Part shown: positions 15,422 to 24,593 of the stretch, in pieces
How the letters are laid out: every line of letters begins with the position of its first letter
Position numbering within the stretch: position 1 is the first letter of the stretch
NCBI RefSeq assembly: GCF_002797875.1
Contig: NZ_PGFC01000002.1
Location: 248,001-312,000, forward strand
DNA length: 64,000 nucleotides
Direction of reading: 5' to 3'
From: Pseudoscardovia suis
Lineage (GTDB): Bacteria > Actinomycetota > Actinomycetes > Actinomycetales > Bifidobacteriaceae
Made by a program: the position numbers and the translations under genes
The notes under the pieces: model-generated
Database searches by the model: none
What the model was told of the DNA's origin: nothing
What the model saw: only the letters and a program-made list of their open reading frames with translations

Positions 15422-18400
15422 ATGGGACCATCGCATCGAACGCAGGCTGTGGCAGCATCGTTTTCTTCGGGCTTCAGCAGACTAGTCATTGTATTGCTAT
15501 GTGAGATTGTCGTTGTTGGGTTGACGGTCTCCTTGGGCATCTCGCCTGCCCTGGCAATGGATTCTCCGACCGGGGACGATCAAACAGAAACATCACAAAC
15601 TTGTGATGGTGATCCGGATATCGGCGTTGTCCCTACGAACGAGTGCACCTCTGTTTGGTTTTATGATTCTTATGGATGGGATTCGCCACATGTGTATTGG
15701 TATTTCGATGACAATACCAATGGAGGCAATTGGCCGGGCACTCAAATGGTAAGCGATTCCGCGGGCTGGTGGCGTTTGATGGTGCCCGCAGGCTCTCATG
15801 TGCTGTTTTCAGACGGCAACGGGAACCAGATACCTGCTAAAGATCAGGCTGGGTTCGAGATTTCTGCAGAGTCGTGGTATGCCGAAGGCCATTGGTTCAC
15901 GCAACGTCCTAATGGAATCACTGTTCATTTCTACGATTCATATGGATGGGCGAAGCACTATGTGTATTGGCATTCAAACAATTCGTCTGAAGGTGATTCA
16001 TGGCCTGGAAGTCTCATGCATAGCGAGGGGTACGGTTGGTACTCCTACACGATTTTTGGTTCCGCAACCCCTCAGGTCCTTTTTTCGGATGGAGGAGCAA
16101 ATCAGATTCCCCATCGTATGGAGCCTGGGCATCTGATTACCGCAGACGCGTGGTACCGTGACGGGGTATGGTCGGGAACCGAACCGGCCGGTGTGAAAAT
16201 CGCTTTCAAAGTACCTGACGGATGGAGTGGTAAATCGCGTTTGTACTGGTATGTTGATACCGGCTCCGGAGCTCAGGCAGATAATCCTTGGCCTGGCATC
16301 ACCATGGAAGATGCTGTCAATGGATGGACCTTCTGGTGGATTGGCGGACATGACCGCGCGCGAGTGTTGTTCTCCGATGAAGCGGGTCACCAGGACCCGG
16401 GAGCAAATGTGCCAGGATATGACGTTTCCGGAGAAGTCTGCATTGCTGATACTCGGGTATGGAATGCGTCGGATGATACCGATGAGGATGGGCTCCAAAA
16501 TTGTGCTGAGCTGATGATAGGAGCTAACCCCGAACAAGCCGATTCCGATGGTGATGCCCTTCCTGATGGTTGGGAGAATGACCATGGTTACAACCCGACC
16601 AACAGGGATACGGATGCTGATGGGGTAGATGATCCAGATTCTGATGATGATGACGATGATCTGACTGCACTCCAGGAATACAATCACGGAACTGATCCCC
16701 AAGCTTCCGATACCGATAGTGACTTGCTGACTGATGGTGTTGAAGTGAATACGACGCATACGGATCCTCTCAAACCCGATACAGACGGTGACGGTGCACC
16801 AGATGGGTGGGAATATGACCATGGGTATGCTCCTTTGCAAAATAACGCGGAATTCGATGCGCAGGTAGCATCGCAGGAATCGCCCTATGGAGTCCAGTTG
16901 TCGGTTGACCTGCTTCACGAATCAGGGAATACTGTTTCGAATACCGTTGTGTCCCTTGCAGACACGGACAAGCATCCGCAATTGTCTGAGCAAACTCCTG
17001 GTTTCATGGAAGCTTGGGAGATTGAATCTTCGAATACTCCTCAACATGGAGCGACGTTGTCTATGACATGGGACGCCAGTAAGTGGGGTGAGGAATCCGA
17101 TAGTTTTGCACCTCGAATCTACCGTTTGGATGATGAGACTGGTTGGCTTGAAAAACTACCTGATCAGATTGTGACAGGGCATACGGTTTCAGCGCATACA
17201 GATCACTTCAGCGTCTATGTGCTCCTGGATTCCAAGACCATCGATGCTGTTTGGGATGAGACCATTCATCCTATCGTTGGAAACGATAACAAAATTCCGC
17301 CTGCTTTTGCATTTGTTGTTGATTCCTCAGGAAGCATGTACGACAGCGACCGAGACAATATTCGGTCTGCCGCGATTTCGGGATTTTCCGAGCGCATTCA
17401 GGAAGTCGGCGGCGGTGCTGGAATAGTGGAATTCTCAACTGATGCATCTGTCCGAGTCCCCTACACAACCGATATGTCTCTTATTCGTGCTGCGACATTC
17501 CACTCATATGGTGGCACGAATATCGCATCCGGTATCAGCTCAGGCCTTGACATGGTGCAAAACGTTCCTGAAGGCACGCCCCGCTACCTCGTGGTTCTCA
17601 CTGATGGCATCGATGTGCCGCCATTGGACTGGGACACTGCATATGCTCCGCTGGTGGACCGGGCGAATGTACTGAACGCGCGAATTTACACCATCGGCTT
17701 GGGCGAGTCGACAGATAAGGGTCTTCTGTCGAAGATTGCATCGTTGACGCATGGCTCGTATTTCCATGCAAGTAATCAAGGCGAGCTTCTTGATGCGTAT
17801 TCGGATGTGGCAGATGATACCACAGATAAAACCACCGACTCCAATGGTGACGGCATCACGGATTATCAGACGAAGCTCATCAAGGAAGGTAGGTTGCGTC
17901 CCGCCAGTGGAATGGATTGGACTGGCCTTGATCTGACATGCACATACAAGAACAACATCGAGAGCCATGAGCATCCAGAAGTGTGCGCAGCCAATCCATC
18001 CGATGACTGGGATGGCGATGGAATCAAAAACGGCGACGAAATGCGTGTGGTCATGTCATCAACCGGCGTTGCATACATCGAACAAACCAGCTATTTCTTC
18101 GCGGCGGATAGTAATTTCGACGGTATCAACGACAAGGAAGCGATGGACAAGTTTGGCAATGTATGGGAGCGTCCTGTCGGGAGTACAAAAACTCTTAACA
18201 AGTTGATGCAGGATGCCTCCTGGTCATATATGGATGAGCAACACGAGAAGCAGTGGCGTTCTTCGGCTGTTTCGACACTCTATGGCACGAAGCCGTACGA
18301 TACCTATTTCGCTACGCTGGTCGATTTCTTCACCGCATATTCATATGGTAGCGATTTCAGCTCCAACGGAACTTCTTCACAAGACGCGGATGCCAATGGC

Positions 18401-19417
18401 GAGATGGCGGAACTCGTAACGAAAGCGGTGGTGACTTTTGCGGATGCAGGAGGAGGAATGGCAGAGGTGTATTCCGATATCATTTCCGCTTTGGTGGCAC
18501 CAACTGGTTACACAGCTTCCGAAAGAAGGACGCTCCTTATTGAAAAGCTCAATGCTCTGATATCCAAATACATCAGTGAGAAGAACGCGGAGAAGGTTCA
18601 GCAGTTTCTTCAAAGGGCATTGATGAGCAAAACCTACAAGAGCCCAGTTCTCAACAAGTCTCTTAATGTTGCATCATACTTTCAGCGAGTAGCGAGCGCC
18701 GTCGATGTGGTAAACGATGGGGCGGAGGCGTTTCGTTTGATATTCCAAGTCACTTCCGGTGCAATAGCTGTAGAAGACAATATGGATGTGCTTGATGAAT
18801 TGATTAAGCAATCAGGTTCGGATAGCATGACCAGCGCTGCCCGCACCTTGCAACAGCAGATTTCTTCTGACCTTAATGAGAACCTATTGGGCTACAGTAC
18901 TCAAATCCGAGAAAAAGTAAGCAATCACGCCATCAATGCCGCCATTGCCTTGGCAACGCGCATCCCGGTTGTCGCAATCGTGCAGGCGGTAGGGGACGTA
19001 GCCGACCTGACGGCTGGTTTGCGTGATACTGCGGTTGCAAGTCTCCGTGTGGGGGCCTTGCGCGACATCACCCAGGCGATTCATTCAGTGCAGAATCCGT
19101 ATATGAAAGAAAACAACGGTTACTACACGACGTATCTATCAGGCTATCGCACTGTGATAAGGCTGACATACGATCTTTACTCCGCGCGACTGGCTGGTGA
19201 CCATGCGCTCTTCACCTTCGAAACAAGAAAAGGAGTGATTGATAGAGCCATACATGGGTTCTGTGCCCCTGATGTGGATGAAGCCAATAGAAAACTTCAA
19301 GTCGACCGAAAATATCTTGCACCGGCGGCAGATGAAATGAATCGGTATGCAAACTATGTATACGATGAATTCTCGCCCGATCGCGATGCGGAGGCACTAT
19401 ATGTGGAAGTCGTGTGA
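15422..19417 (+). CDS. Secreted CBM26 x3 / calcium-repeat / VWA protein
   Basis: A 1331-residue exported protein. The start is ATG 15422 (AGGGGAG upstream), giving a signal peptide of about 43 residues ending near PALAMDS. Three CBM26-type starch-binding repeats lie at about 78-157, 168-248 and 258-346, each with aromatic residues and WPG, LFSD and W-[YA] landmarks. Next come thrombospondin-type-3-like calcium motifs (about 351-469, for example DTDADGVDD), then a VWA domain (about 625-790) with an intact MIDAS start D634-S-S-G-S638. Two more DxNxDG/DxDGDG motifs follow, and the last 430 or so residues are helical and unrecognised. There is no LPxTG anchor. G+C is clearly lower than in neighbours (18541-18600 has 25 G/C of 60). 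Confidence 0.85.
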   Translation: MGPSHRTQAVAASFSSGFSRLVIVLLCEIVVVGLTVSLGISPALAMDSPTGDDQTETSQTCDGDPDIGVVPTNECTSVWFYDSYGWDSPHVYWYFDDNTNGGNWPGTQMVSDSAGWWRLMVPAGSHVLFSDGNGNQIPAKDQAGFEISAESWYAEGHWFTQRPNGITVHFYDSYGWAKHYVYWHSNNSSEGDSWPGSLMHSEGYGWYSYTIFGSATPQVLFSDGGANQIPHRMEPGHLITADAWYRDGVWSGTEPAGVKIAFKVPDGWSGKSRLYWYVDTGSGAQADNPWPGITMEDAVNGWTFWWIGGHDRARVLFSDEAGHQDPGANVPGYDVSGEVCIADTRVWNASDDTDEDGLQNCAELMIGANPEQADSDGDALPDGWENDHGYNPTNRDTDADGVDDPDSDDDDDDLTALQEYNHGTDPQASDTDSDLLTDGVEVNTTHTDPLKPDTDGDGAPDGWEYDHGYAPLQNNAEFDAQVASQESPYGVQLSVDLLHESGNTVSNTVVSLADTDKHPQLSEQTPGFMEAWEIESSNTPQHGATLSMTWDASKWGEESDSFAPRIYRLDDETGWLEKLPDQIVTGHTVSAHTDHFSVYVLLDSKTIDAVWDETIHPIVGNDNKIPPAFAFVVDSSGSMYDSDRDNIRSAAISGFSERIQEVGGGAGIVEFSTDASVRVPYTTDMSLIRAATFHSYGGTNIASGISSGLDMVQNVPEGTPRYLVVLTDGIDVPPLDWDTAYAPLVDRANVLNARIYTIGLGESTDKGLLSKIASLTHGSYFHASNQGELLDAYSDVADDTTDKTTDSNGDGITDYQTKLIKEGRLRPASGMDWTGLDLTCTYKNNIESHEHPEVCAANPSDDWDGDGIKNGDEMRVVMSSTGVAYIEQTSYFFAADSNFDGINDKEAMDKFGNVWERPVGSTKTLNKLMQDASWSYMDEQHEKQWRSSAVSTLYGTKPYDTYFATLVDFFTAYSYGSDFSSNGTSSQDADANGEMAELVTKAVVTFADAGGGMAEVYSDIISALVAPTGYTASERRTLLIEKLNALISKYISEKNAEKVQQFLQRALMSKTYKSPVLNKSLNVASYFQRVASAVDVVNDGAEAFRLIFQVTSGAIAVEDNMDVLDELIKQSGSDSMTSAARTLQQQISSDLNENLLGYSTQIREKVSNHAINAAIALATRIPVVAIVQAVGDVADLTAGLRDTAVASLRVGALRDITQAIHSVQNPYMKENNGYYTTYLSGYRTVIRLTYDLYSARLAGDHALFTFETRKGVIDRAIHGFCAPDVDEANRKLQVDRKYLAPAADEMNRYANYVYDEFSPDRDAEALYVEVV

Positions 19418-20120
19418 TTCTGTACTTCATATGATGACTCAGATGAGCATCGTGATGAGTCGATTTCATCACAGTCCTCACTGGTATCGCAATCACCATT
19501 CCGATGACGTATACTTCCCCATTCATGGAACGATGTGGTGTATTTTCTGCATCGTGTGGGCCTTTGCTCTGTTCGCACTCCTGAAAGGCATTTGGCGACT
19601 TGTATGCCTTACCATTGCTCGTCGGCGAGAAGCCGTTGAAGCAACGGTAGTGGAGTGCAATTCGAAGCGTGATCTTGGGTCGGAAGTTTACTTCTTCACC
19701 GTTGAGTTGAAGAGGCACGGAATCCCTTGGTCTCTGGACGACAAAGTGCGCCTGTGGGGGCGTTCACGACGTTTGAAAGTCGGCGATACCCTCCGGGTGT
19801 ATGTCAATGATTTGTCGCCGTGGGGCATTCTTGGCACAGGACGGGATTTTTTCGAGATTCGCCAAGCAGGGTATATCGGATGGAGCGTTTTCCAGATTCT
19901 TTTGGGAATACTGCTCATTGCCTCGGTGCCGTTGGATAGTGCCTTTTGGGGACAGACTTCGTTGCCGGGCAAATTGATTCAGGGCTTTCCCACGTCTGGC
20001 AGCAATCCCCAGTATTGGAATTTGCTGATGGACGTATGGTGCGCCGATCCGTTATGGGAGTTGGATTTTGCTCCCTTCTTCCTCTCCTTGATTCCCTATG
20101 GGCTGAGAGGACGGTGGTAA
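19401..20120 (+). CDS. Membrane protein, DUF3592-like
   Basis: A 239-residue protein with one transmembrane helix at about 46-68 after a His-rich, Met-rich N-terminus, then a soluble beta-rich segment (EATVVECNSKRDLGSEVYFFTVELKRHG, quoted in part: EATVVEC, YFFTVEL, KVGDTLRVYV) and a second hydrophobic stretch near 155-172. The arrangement helix, beta domain with a VGD turn, helix resembles DUF3592 proteins. I choose ATG 19401 because GGAGG lies 6 bases upstream; this overlaps the end of the VWA gene by 17 bases and suggests translational coupling. Later ATGs (19431, 19443, 19455) lack a ribosome binding site. Confidence 0.6.
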   Translation: MWKSCDSVLHMMTQMSIVMSRFHHSPHWYRNHHSDDVYFPIHGTMWCIFCIVWAFALFALLKGIWRLVCLTIARRREAVEATVVECNSKRDLGSEVYFFTVELKRHGIPWSLDDKVRLWGRSRRLKVGDTLRVYVNDLSPWGILGTGRDFFEIRQAGYIGWSVFQILLGILLIASVPLDSAFWGQTSLPGKLIQGFPTSGSNPQYWNLLMDVWCADPLWELDFAPFFLSLIPYGLRGRW

Positions 20121-20206
20121 AGGGTGATCAAACTGGGTGGTGCAGTTTCGGGTTTCAGAGGGCAGAGCAGCTTATGGCGCAATCAAGGCGCTGACGGGAG
20201 GCAGCG

Positions 20207-21253
20207 ATGATCGGTGCGAATGATCAATCCTCGGACATGCCGTCACCGGATATCCAACCCGGGGACTACTTGCCGGGCGGCTACGTCTTTCAAGAGAACT
20301 ATCTTTCGAAGATCGAAAGCGAAACCAAGGCATTTGCTTCCGAAAGTCCTGATTCGGGAGACCAGGTTGGCGGAATCGGCCCTTCTGTTGCTCTCGATGT
20401 GGGAGTGGATCCCATGAAGATGGCCGCGCGGATTGTTTCCGCGCCTGCTTTGAAAAAAAGTACGTTGGTGATTGTCCTCATCATTGGGACGATACTGGGG
20501 TGCGCGGGACGCTGCGTTATCGAGATTATGCTGGCCAATCAGCATTCTTCCTCTCTCACCTTCTGGCGGTTTGGATGGATTTGGGAGATTCTGTTCCCCG
20601 CGTTCATCGGATTGTTCCCTCTCGTTCGCGGCACACGGATGCTGGCATGCATGGCCTCCTCGTCGTCACATCCCGTGGAGGGGAAGCTGCGCAAGATGGC
20701 GGGTCCCGAGACTCTCTTCTTGCCGTGGTGCGAATACAGGCATCCGGGCGAGGCCGAGATACGCAGGATTCCTGTGCGCGCGCACGGCTTCGATGGCTGG
20801 CATCCGTGGATCTCGACCGAGGACTTCATGCCTCAGATGTCTGATGGCGATACCATGACGGTCTATGTGTGCCCGTGGGCGCATGGCATGGATTTCGTGG
20901 ATTGGAACAAGAAAACCCAGAAGGGGCTTGCAATGCGCAACATCGTGGCGGGGCTGGCGGTGTGCTCGATTTCTGCGTGTGCGCTGGCAGGCATCATCTC
21001 TTCGGGGGCTTTGCAGCAATACGGTCCTTTCGCATGGTGGATTGACTTGTTTCCCTTCCTGTGGTTCTTGCCGTATTCCTTCATTGCAATGTGGCAATGC
21101 TCCCAATGGGATATAGGATGGGGCGCTGACTGGCCATGGGAGTATTGGAGGTGGTTCTTCCGCTGGAACCATGATGAAGTGTGGATGGAGGACGGCTCCT
21201 TGGATTCGCAGTCCGATTCCAGCAGGGGGGAAGCTGGTATCTCGGTGCCATGA
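20207..21253 (+). CDS. Multi-pass membrane protein, possible relative of the preceding one
   Basis: A 348-residue protein of unknown function with about four transmembrane segments: roughly 86-107, 125-145, 247-270 and 278-302. Between the second and third there is a soluble loop of about 100 residues containing SDGDTMTVYVCPW, which parallels the VGDTLRVYVNDLSPW segment in the preceding protein, so the two may be paralogues of different length. A Trp-rich stretch (WGADWPWEYWRWFFRW) follows the last helix. ATG 20207 has a good GGGAGG. It probably forms one unit with the VWA and DUF3592-like genes. Confidence 0.6.
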   Translation: MIGANDQSSDMPSPDIQPGDYLPGGYVFQENYLSKIESETKAFASESPDSGDQVGGIGPSVALDVGVDPMKMAARIVSAPALKKSTLVIVLIIGTILGCAGRCVIEIMLANQHSSSLTFWRFGWIWEILFPAFIGLFPLVRGTRMLACMASSSSHPVEGKLRKMAGPETLFLPWCEYRHPGEAEIRRIPVRAHGFDGWHPWISTEDFMPQMSDGDTMTVYVCPWAHGMDFVDWNKKTQKGLAMRNIVAGLAVCSISACALAGIISSGALQQYGPFAWWIDLFPFLWFLPYSFIAMWQCSQWDIGWGADWPWEYWRWFFRWNHDEVWMEDGSLDSQSDSSRGEAGISVP

Positions 21254-21421
21254 TGTGTTCGACACTCTCGACACGCCGATGCGCCGCGAAAGGTGTGGAA
21301 ATCGTGTGAGAGCTTCGTAAAGTGATGACACACGGGGCAAGAAAAGGGTATCGTTAAGCATGGTGAGCGGCGCCATGCCGCAAATTGTATCCGGTCGTTT
21401 CCTAGGTTTGTCATTCCCTAG

Positions 21422-21456
21422 GTTCCAGGAAGAGGACGTTGTTCCAGGAAGAGGAC
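21422..21456 (+). repeat. Duplicated ribosome-binding segment before the DivIVA-like gene
   Basis: The 16-mer gttccaggaagaggac occurs at 21422-21437 and 21441-21456. Only the second copy stands at working distance from ATG 21463. Confidence 0.8.
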
Positions 21457-21462
21457 ATCCAA

Positions 21463-22845
21463 ATGGCTGATGACATGTTTCCCACGGTTCTGCGCGGCTA
21501 TGACAAGGAGAAGGTCGACGAGTACGTCGCCAGCAGCAGGGAGAGCGTGAACAGGCTGCGCGAGCAAATCCGCGTCTACGACAGCCGCATTCTTCAGCTG
21601 GAGGCGGACCTTCAGGAGGAGAAGGCGAAGAAGACCCCGCAGAAGAGCACCTACAGCAATCTGGGCGCCAACGCCCAGCAATTGCTCGCCTCTGCTGAGC
21701 AGACAAGCAAGCAGCTGCTTGCCCGTGCAAAGAAGGATGCCGAGAACATCCGCAAGAATGCACAGGACAACGCCACCACCACCATCAACAACGCCAAGTT
21801 GGATGCAGAGCGCATGCGTTCGCAAGCCAAGCAGAATTCCGACGTTACGATCAAGAACGCGCAGGAGAAGGCGCAGTCCATTCTGAGCAGCGCGCAAGCC
21901 TCCGCACAGCAGATCACGTCCACCGCCACCAAGGAGATGAACGATCAGCGCCAGTCGCTGCAGATTGAGCTGAAAAACAAGCGCGCCGAGCACGACAAGC
22001 AGCTCGAAGCTGAGAAATCCAAGGTGGAGACTCAGCTCGCTGACCAGAAGGCGCAGAGCACCCAGGCCATCGCAGCTCAGCGCAAGGCCGCTGATGATGA
22101 ACTCGCGGCACGTCGTTCCGAAGCGAATGATCAGATTCAGAAGGCGATTGATGATGCAAACGAGCGAGTGAACGCCGCTCGTGATCAGGTTGCCAAGATG
22201 ATGACCGAGGCTCAGCGCAAGGCAAACGAGATTACTGACCAGGCGAAGGCTTCCGCCCGCCAGATTAATGACGATGCCCAGGTGCAGCGCACCCAGACCT
22301 TGAAGAAGGTGTCGCAGGAGGCTGAGCAGTCTCGTCAGAAGATTTCCGACGAGCAAGCGGATGCTACGAAGAAGGTCGACGAGATGCTCGCTAACCTTGA
22401 GGCCAAGCGCAAGGAGACCGAGGCGAGCGCCAAGAAGACGCTCGACGAGGCGCAGGCCAAGCGCGACGAGGCCGACGAGTACGCGACAAACCGCCGCAAG
22501 GCAGCTGACGCCGAGCGCCAGGAAATTCTCGATAAGGCAAACAAGGAAGCTGCGGAAGCCATTGAAAAGCGCCGCGCCGCCGCGCAAGACGAGATCGATG
22601 GTCTTGACAAGCGCATCGAGGAGCTGCAGAACCGCGAGACGGCGATCACCCGTCGCGTGGACGAGCTCAAGTCCATTTTTAGCAACGCGTTCGGTTCCAT
22701 GGGCAGTGTGTTGCAGGACATCCAGCAGGAGAAGGCGGCCGACGCCAAAGTCGCCGAACAGGCTCAGCAGGAAGCGCAAGGCGAGGATGACGCTGCAAAG
22801 GCCGACGGTCAGACCGCTGGTGATGGCGCCACCGAGAATAAGTGA
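21463..22845 (+). CDS. DivIVA-domain coiled-coil protein
   Basis: A 461-residue, almost wholly helical protein. Residues about 5-45 (FPTVLRGYDKEKVDEYV) match the DivIVA N-terminal domain that binds curved membrane. The rest is a very long coiled coil rich in Ala, Lys, Glu and Gln, with repeats of the form A-x-x-x-A-x-x, ending in a conserved-looking segment (NRETAITRRVDELKSIF) and an acidic tail. In actinobacteria, proteins of this type (Wag31, Scy, FilP) organise polar growth and the cell pole; which one this corresponds to is not clear. It is followed almost without gap by pepC. Confidence 0.8.
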   Translation: MADDMFPTVLRGYDKEKVDEYVASSRESVNRLREQIRVYDSRILQLEADLQEEKAKKTPQKSTYSNLGANAQQLLASAEQTSKQLLARAKKDAENIRKNAQDNATTTINNAKLDAERMRSQAKQNSDVTIKNAQEKAQSILSSAQASAQQITSTATKEMNDQRQSLQIELKNKRAEHDKQLEAEKSKVETQLADQKAQSTQAIAAQRKAADDELAARRSEANDQIQKAIDDANERVNAARDQVAKMMTEAQRKANEITDQAKASARQINDDAQVQRTQTLKKVSQEAEQSRQKISDEQADATKKVDEMLANLEAKRKETEASAKKTLDEAQAKRDEADEYATNRRKAADAERQEILDKANKEAAEAIEKRRAAAQDEIDGLDKRIEELQNRETAITRRVDELKSIFSNAFGSMGSVLQDIQQEKAADAKVAEQAQQEAQGEDDAAKADGQTAGDGATENK

Positions 22846-22859
22846 GGCGTGCCGTCGTA

Positions 22860-24260
22860 ATGGCTTCGACTTCCATGAACTCTGCTTTTGACCCTGCATC
22901 GCCCGCTGCGAGTTTGACCGAGGGCACGCTCGATGAGCTCACCGCTGCGTTCGATGCACGCGAAGCGAACCGCATCGCAATGAACGCTGTGGTGAACGCT
23001 GGCATCGATGATGTGGCGCGCAACTATGACCGCGCACGCCGTCTGCAGCGGCGGTTCTCCGTCACTGTCGATAACGGTGATGTGACGAACCAGCGCCGTT
23101 CCGGCCGCTGCTGGCTGTTCAGCTCACTTAACGTGGCGCGGTTCATTGCCAAGAAGAACCTTGGCATCAAGTCCTTCGAGTTTTCGCAGAACTATGCGAT
23201 GTTCTTCGACAAGCTTGAGCGCGCCAATTACTTCCTGCAAGACATGCGCGCCCTCGCACTCGCCGGCGAACCCAATGATTCACGCCTCGTGCAAGCGTTG
23301 CTCCATGACGTGATGGGCGACGGCGGCCAATGGACAATGGCATTGAACATCTACAAGAAGTATGGTGCCGTGCCCAAGGATTTCTACCCGGAGACCGCGT
23401 CGTCGCAGAATACCTCGCAGATGAACACCATGCTGCGCTCCCTGTTGCGTCAGGCGGTGTGCCGCATGTTTGAGACAGTGGACGCCACTTCCGGGGCTGA
23501 TGAAGCCGCTCAGCGCACGGCGGACATTGCCAAGGATGCTCTCGCTGCTGCGCACCGCGTGCTGACGATCCACTTGGGTGAGCCGCCGCGCAGCTTCGAG
23601 TGGGAGTGGACCGACGATGACGGGCAGTTCCATCGCGCTGGCACCATGACTCCGCAGCAGTTCTGGCACACCTATGTGGATGCTGGCCTTGAGGATTATG
23701 TGTGTCTCGTCGACGATCCTCGCGAGGAGCATCCCAAGGGCGTCAAGATCGGCATCGAACACTTGGGCAACGTGGTGGGCGGCGACCCCACCGAATACCT
23801 CAATGTGCCGGTGCAGTTCATGAAGGACTGCGTGCGTCGTATCCTTTCCGAGCAGGGGATTCCCGTGTGGTTCGGCGCGGACTGCCATCCGATGATGGAC
23901 CGCAAGAACGGTGCGTGGGCGACCGACCTATTCGAGTATGGTCGCGTCTACGACACGACGTTCGACATGGACAAGCAGGAACGCGTGCGTTTCGCGGACT
24001 CTGCGATGAACCATGCGATGGCGTTCGTGGGAGTGGATGTGGCGGATGATGGCATGTCCACGAATAGGTGGCGTGTCGAGAATTCGTGGGGTGCCGATAT
24101 CGCCGACAAGGGCTACTTCACGATGGACGATCCGTGGTTCGACCAATACGTGTATGAAGTGGCGGTGCCGCGCACCATGCTGCCAGCCGAATACCAGGCG
24201 GCTCTTGCCAAGCCGGCAATCATGCTGCCCGAATGGGATCCGATGGGGGCGCTTGCCTGA
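22860..24260 (+). CDS. pepC: Aminopeptidase C (bleomycin hydrolase family)
   Basis: Cytoplasmic cysteine aminopeptidase of family C1-B that completes peptide breakdown; members form hexamers. The papain-like triad is visible: Cys84 in GRCWLF, His in MNHAMAFVGV and Asn in VENSWGADIADKGY. The 466-residue length fits the family (about 440-450). The start is placed at ATG 22860; a GTG at 22842 overlapping the previous stop is an alternative. It lies 14 bases after the DivIVA-like gene, so the two are probably co-transcribed although they are unrelated in function. Confidence 0.94.
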   Translation: MASTSMNSAFDPASPAASLTEGTLDELTAAFDAREANRIAMNAVVNAGIDDVARNYDRARRLQRRFSVTVDNGDVTNQRRSGRCWLFSSLNVARFIAKKNLGIKSFEFSQNYAMFFDKLERANYFLQDMRALALAGEPNDSRLVQALLHDVMGDGGQWTMALNIYKKYGAVPKDFYPETASSQNTSQMNTMLRSLLRQAVCRMFETVDATSGADEAAQRTADIAKDALAAAHRVLTIHLGEPPRSFEWEWTDDDGQFHRAGTMTPQQFWHTYVDAGLEDYVCLVDDPREEHPKGVKIGIEHLGNVVGGDPTEYLNVPVQFMKDCVRRILSEQGIPVWFGADCHPMMDRKNGAWATDLFEYGRVYDTTFDMDKQERVRFADSAMNHAMAFVGVDVADDGMSTNRWRVENSWGADIADKGYFTMDDPWFDQYVYEVAVPRTMLPAEYQAALAKPAIMLPEWDPMGALA

Positions 24261-24593
24261 TTCGGATGCCGGCAAACCGACCGATAGAACGCGGCCGTCT
24301 TCGATGACACTCATGCAGCGGGCTTTCAGCACGCCATGGATGGTCACCGAGGCGGCCGCGCGTCATATCGGTTGACGCGACATCGTATAGTAGTGGTCTT
24401 GGTGGCCGCGCCGCACCGCAAGTGCACAGCGAGGGCGGCGCGGCCAGCGTTTTGTCTGCCAGACGAATCGGCGTGGCAGGTGAGCTGGGCATCATGCCCG
24501 GCGAATAAGGCTTTGCAAGGCGCGATGCATCGCTGTGGCGATGGCTAGGCGCAGCGCGGATAGCGTGTCGCACACGTCACGCACTGAGGAAGG
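24261..24593 (+). promoter_or_regulatory. Intergenic leader region before the DAHP synthase pair
   Basis: A 333-base gap with no gene. It holds a TATAGT hexamer at 24386-24391 (no good -35) and a perfect 12-base stem (24403-24414 with 24435-24446) followed by gcgtttt. The stem may end pepC transcripts or act as an attenuator for the aro genes. I see no Phe/Tyr/Trp-rich leader peptide. Confidence 0.4.

Noticed and set aside
24372-24391. TTGACG plus TATAGT as a sigma-70 promoter before the aro genes
   Set aside because: The two hexamers are only 8 bases apart; they cannot work together. TATAGT alone is kept as a weak candidate.
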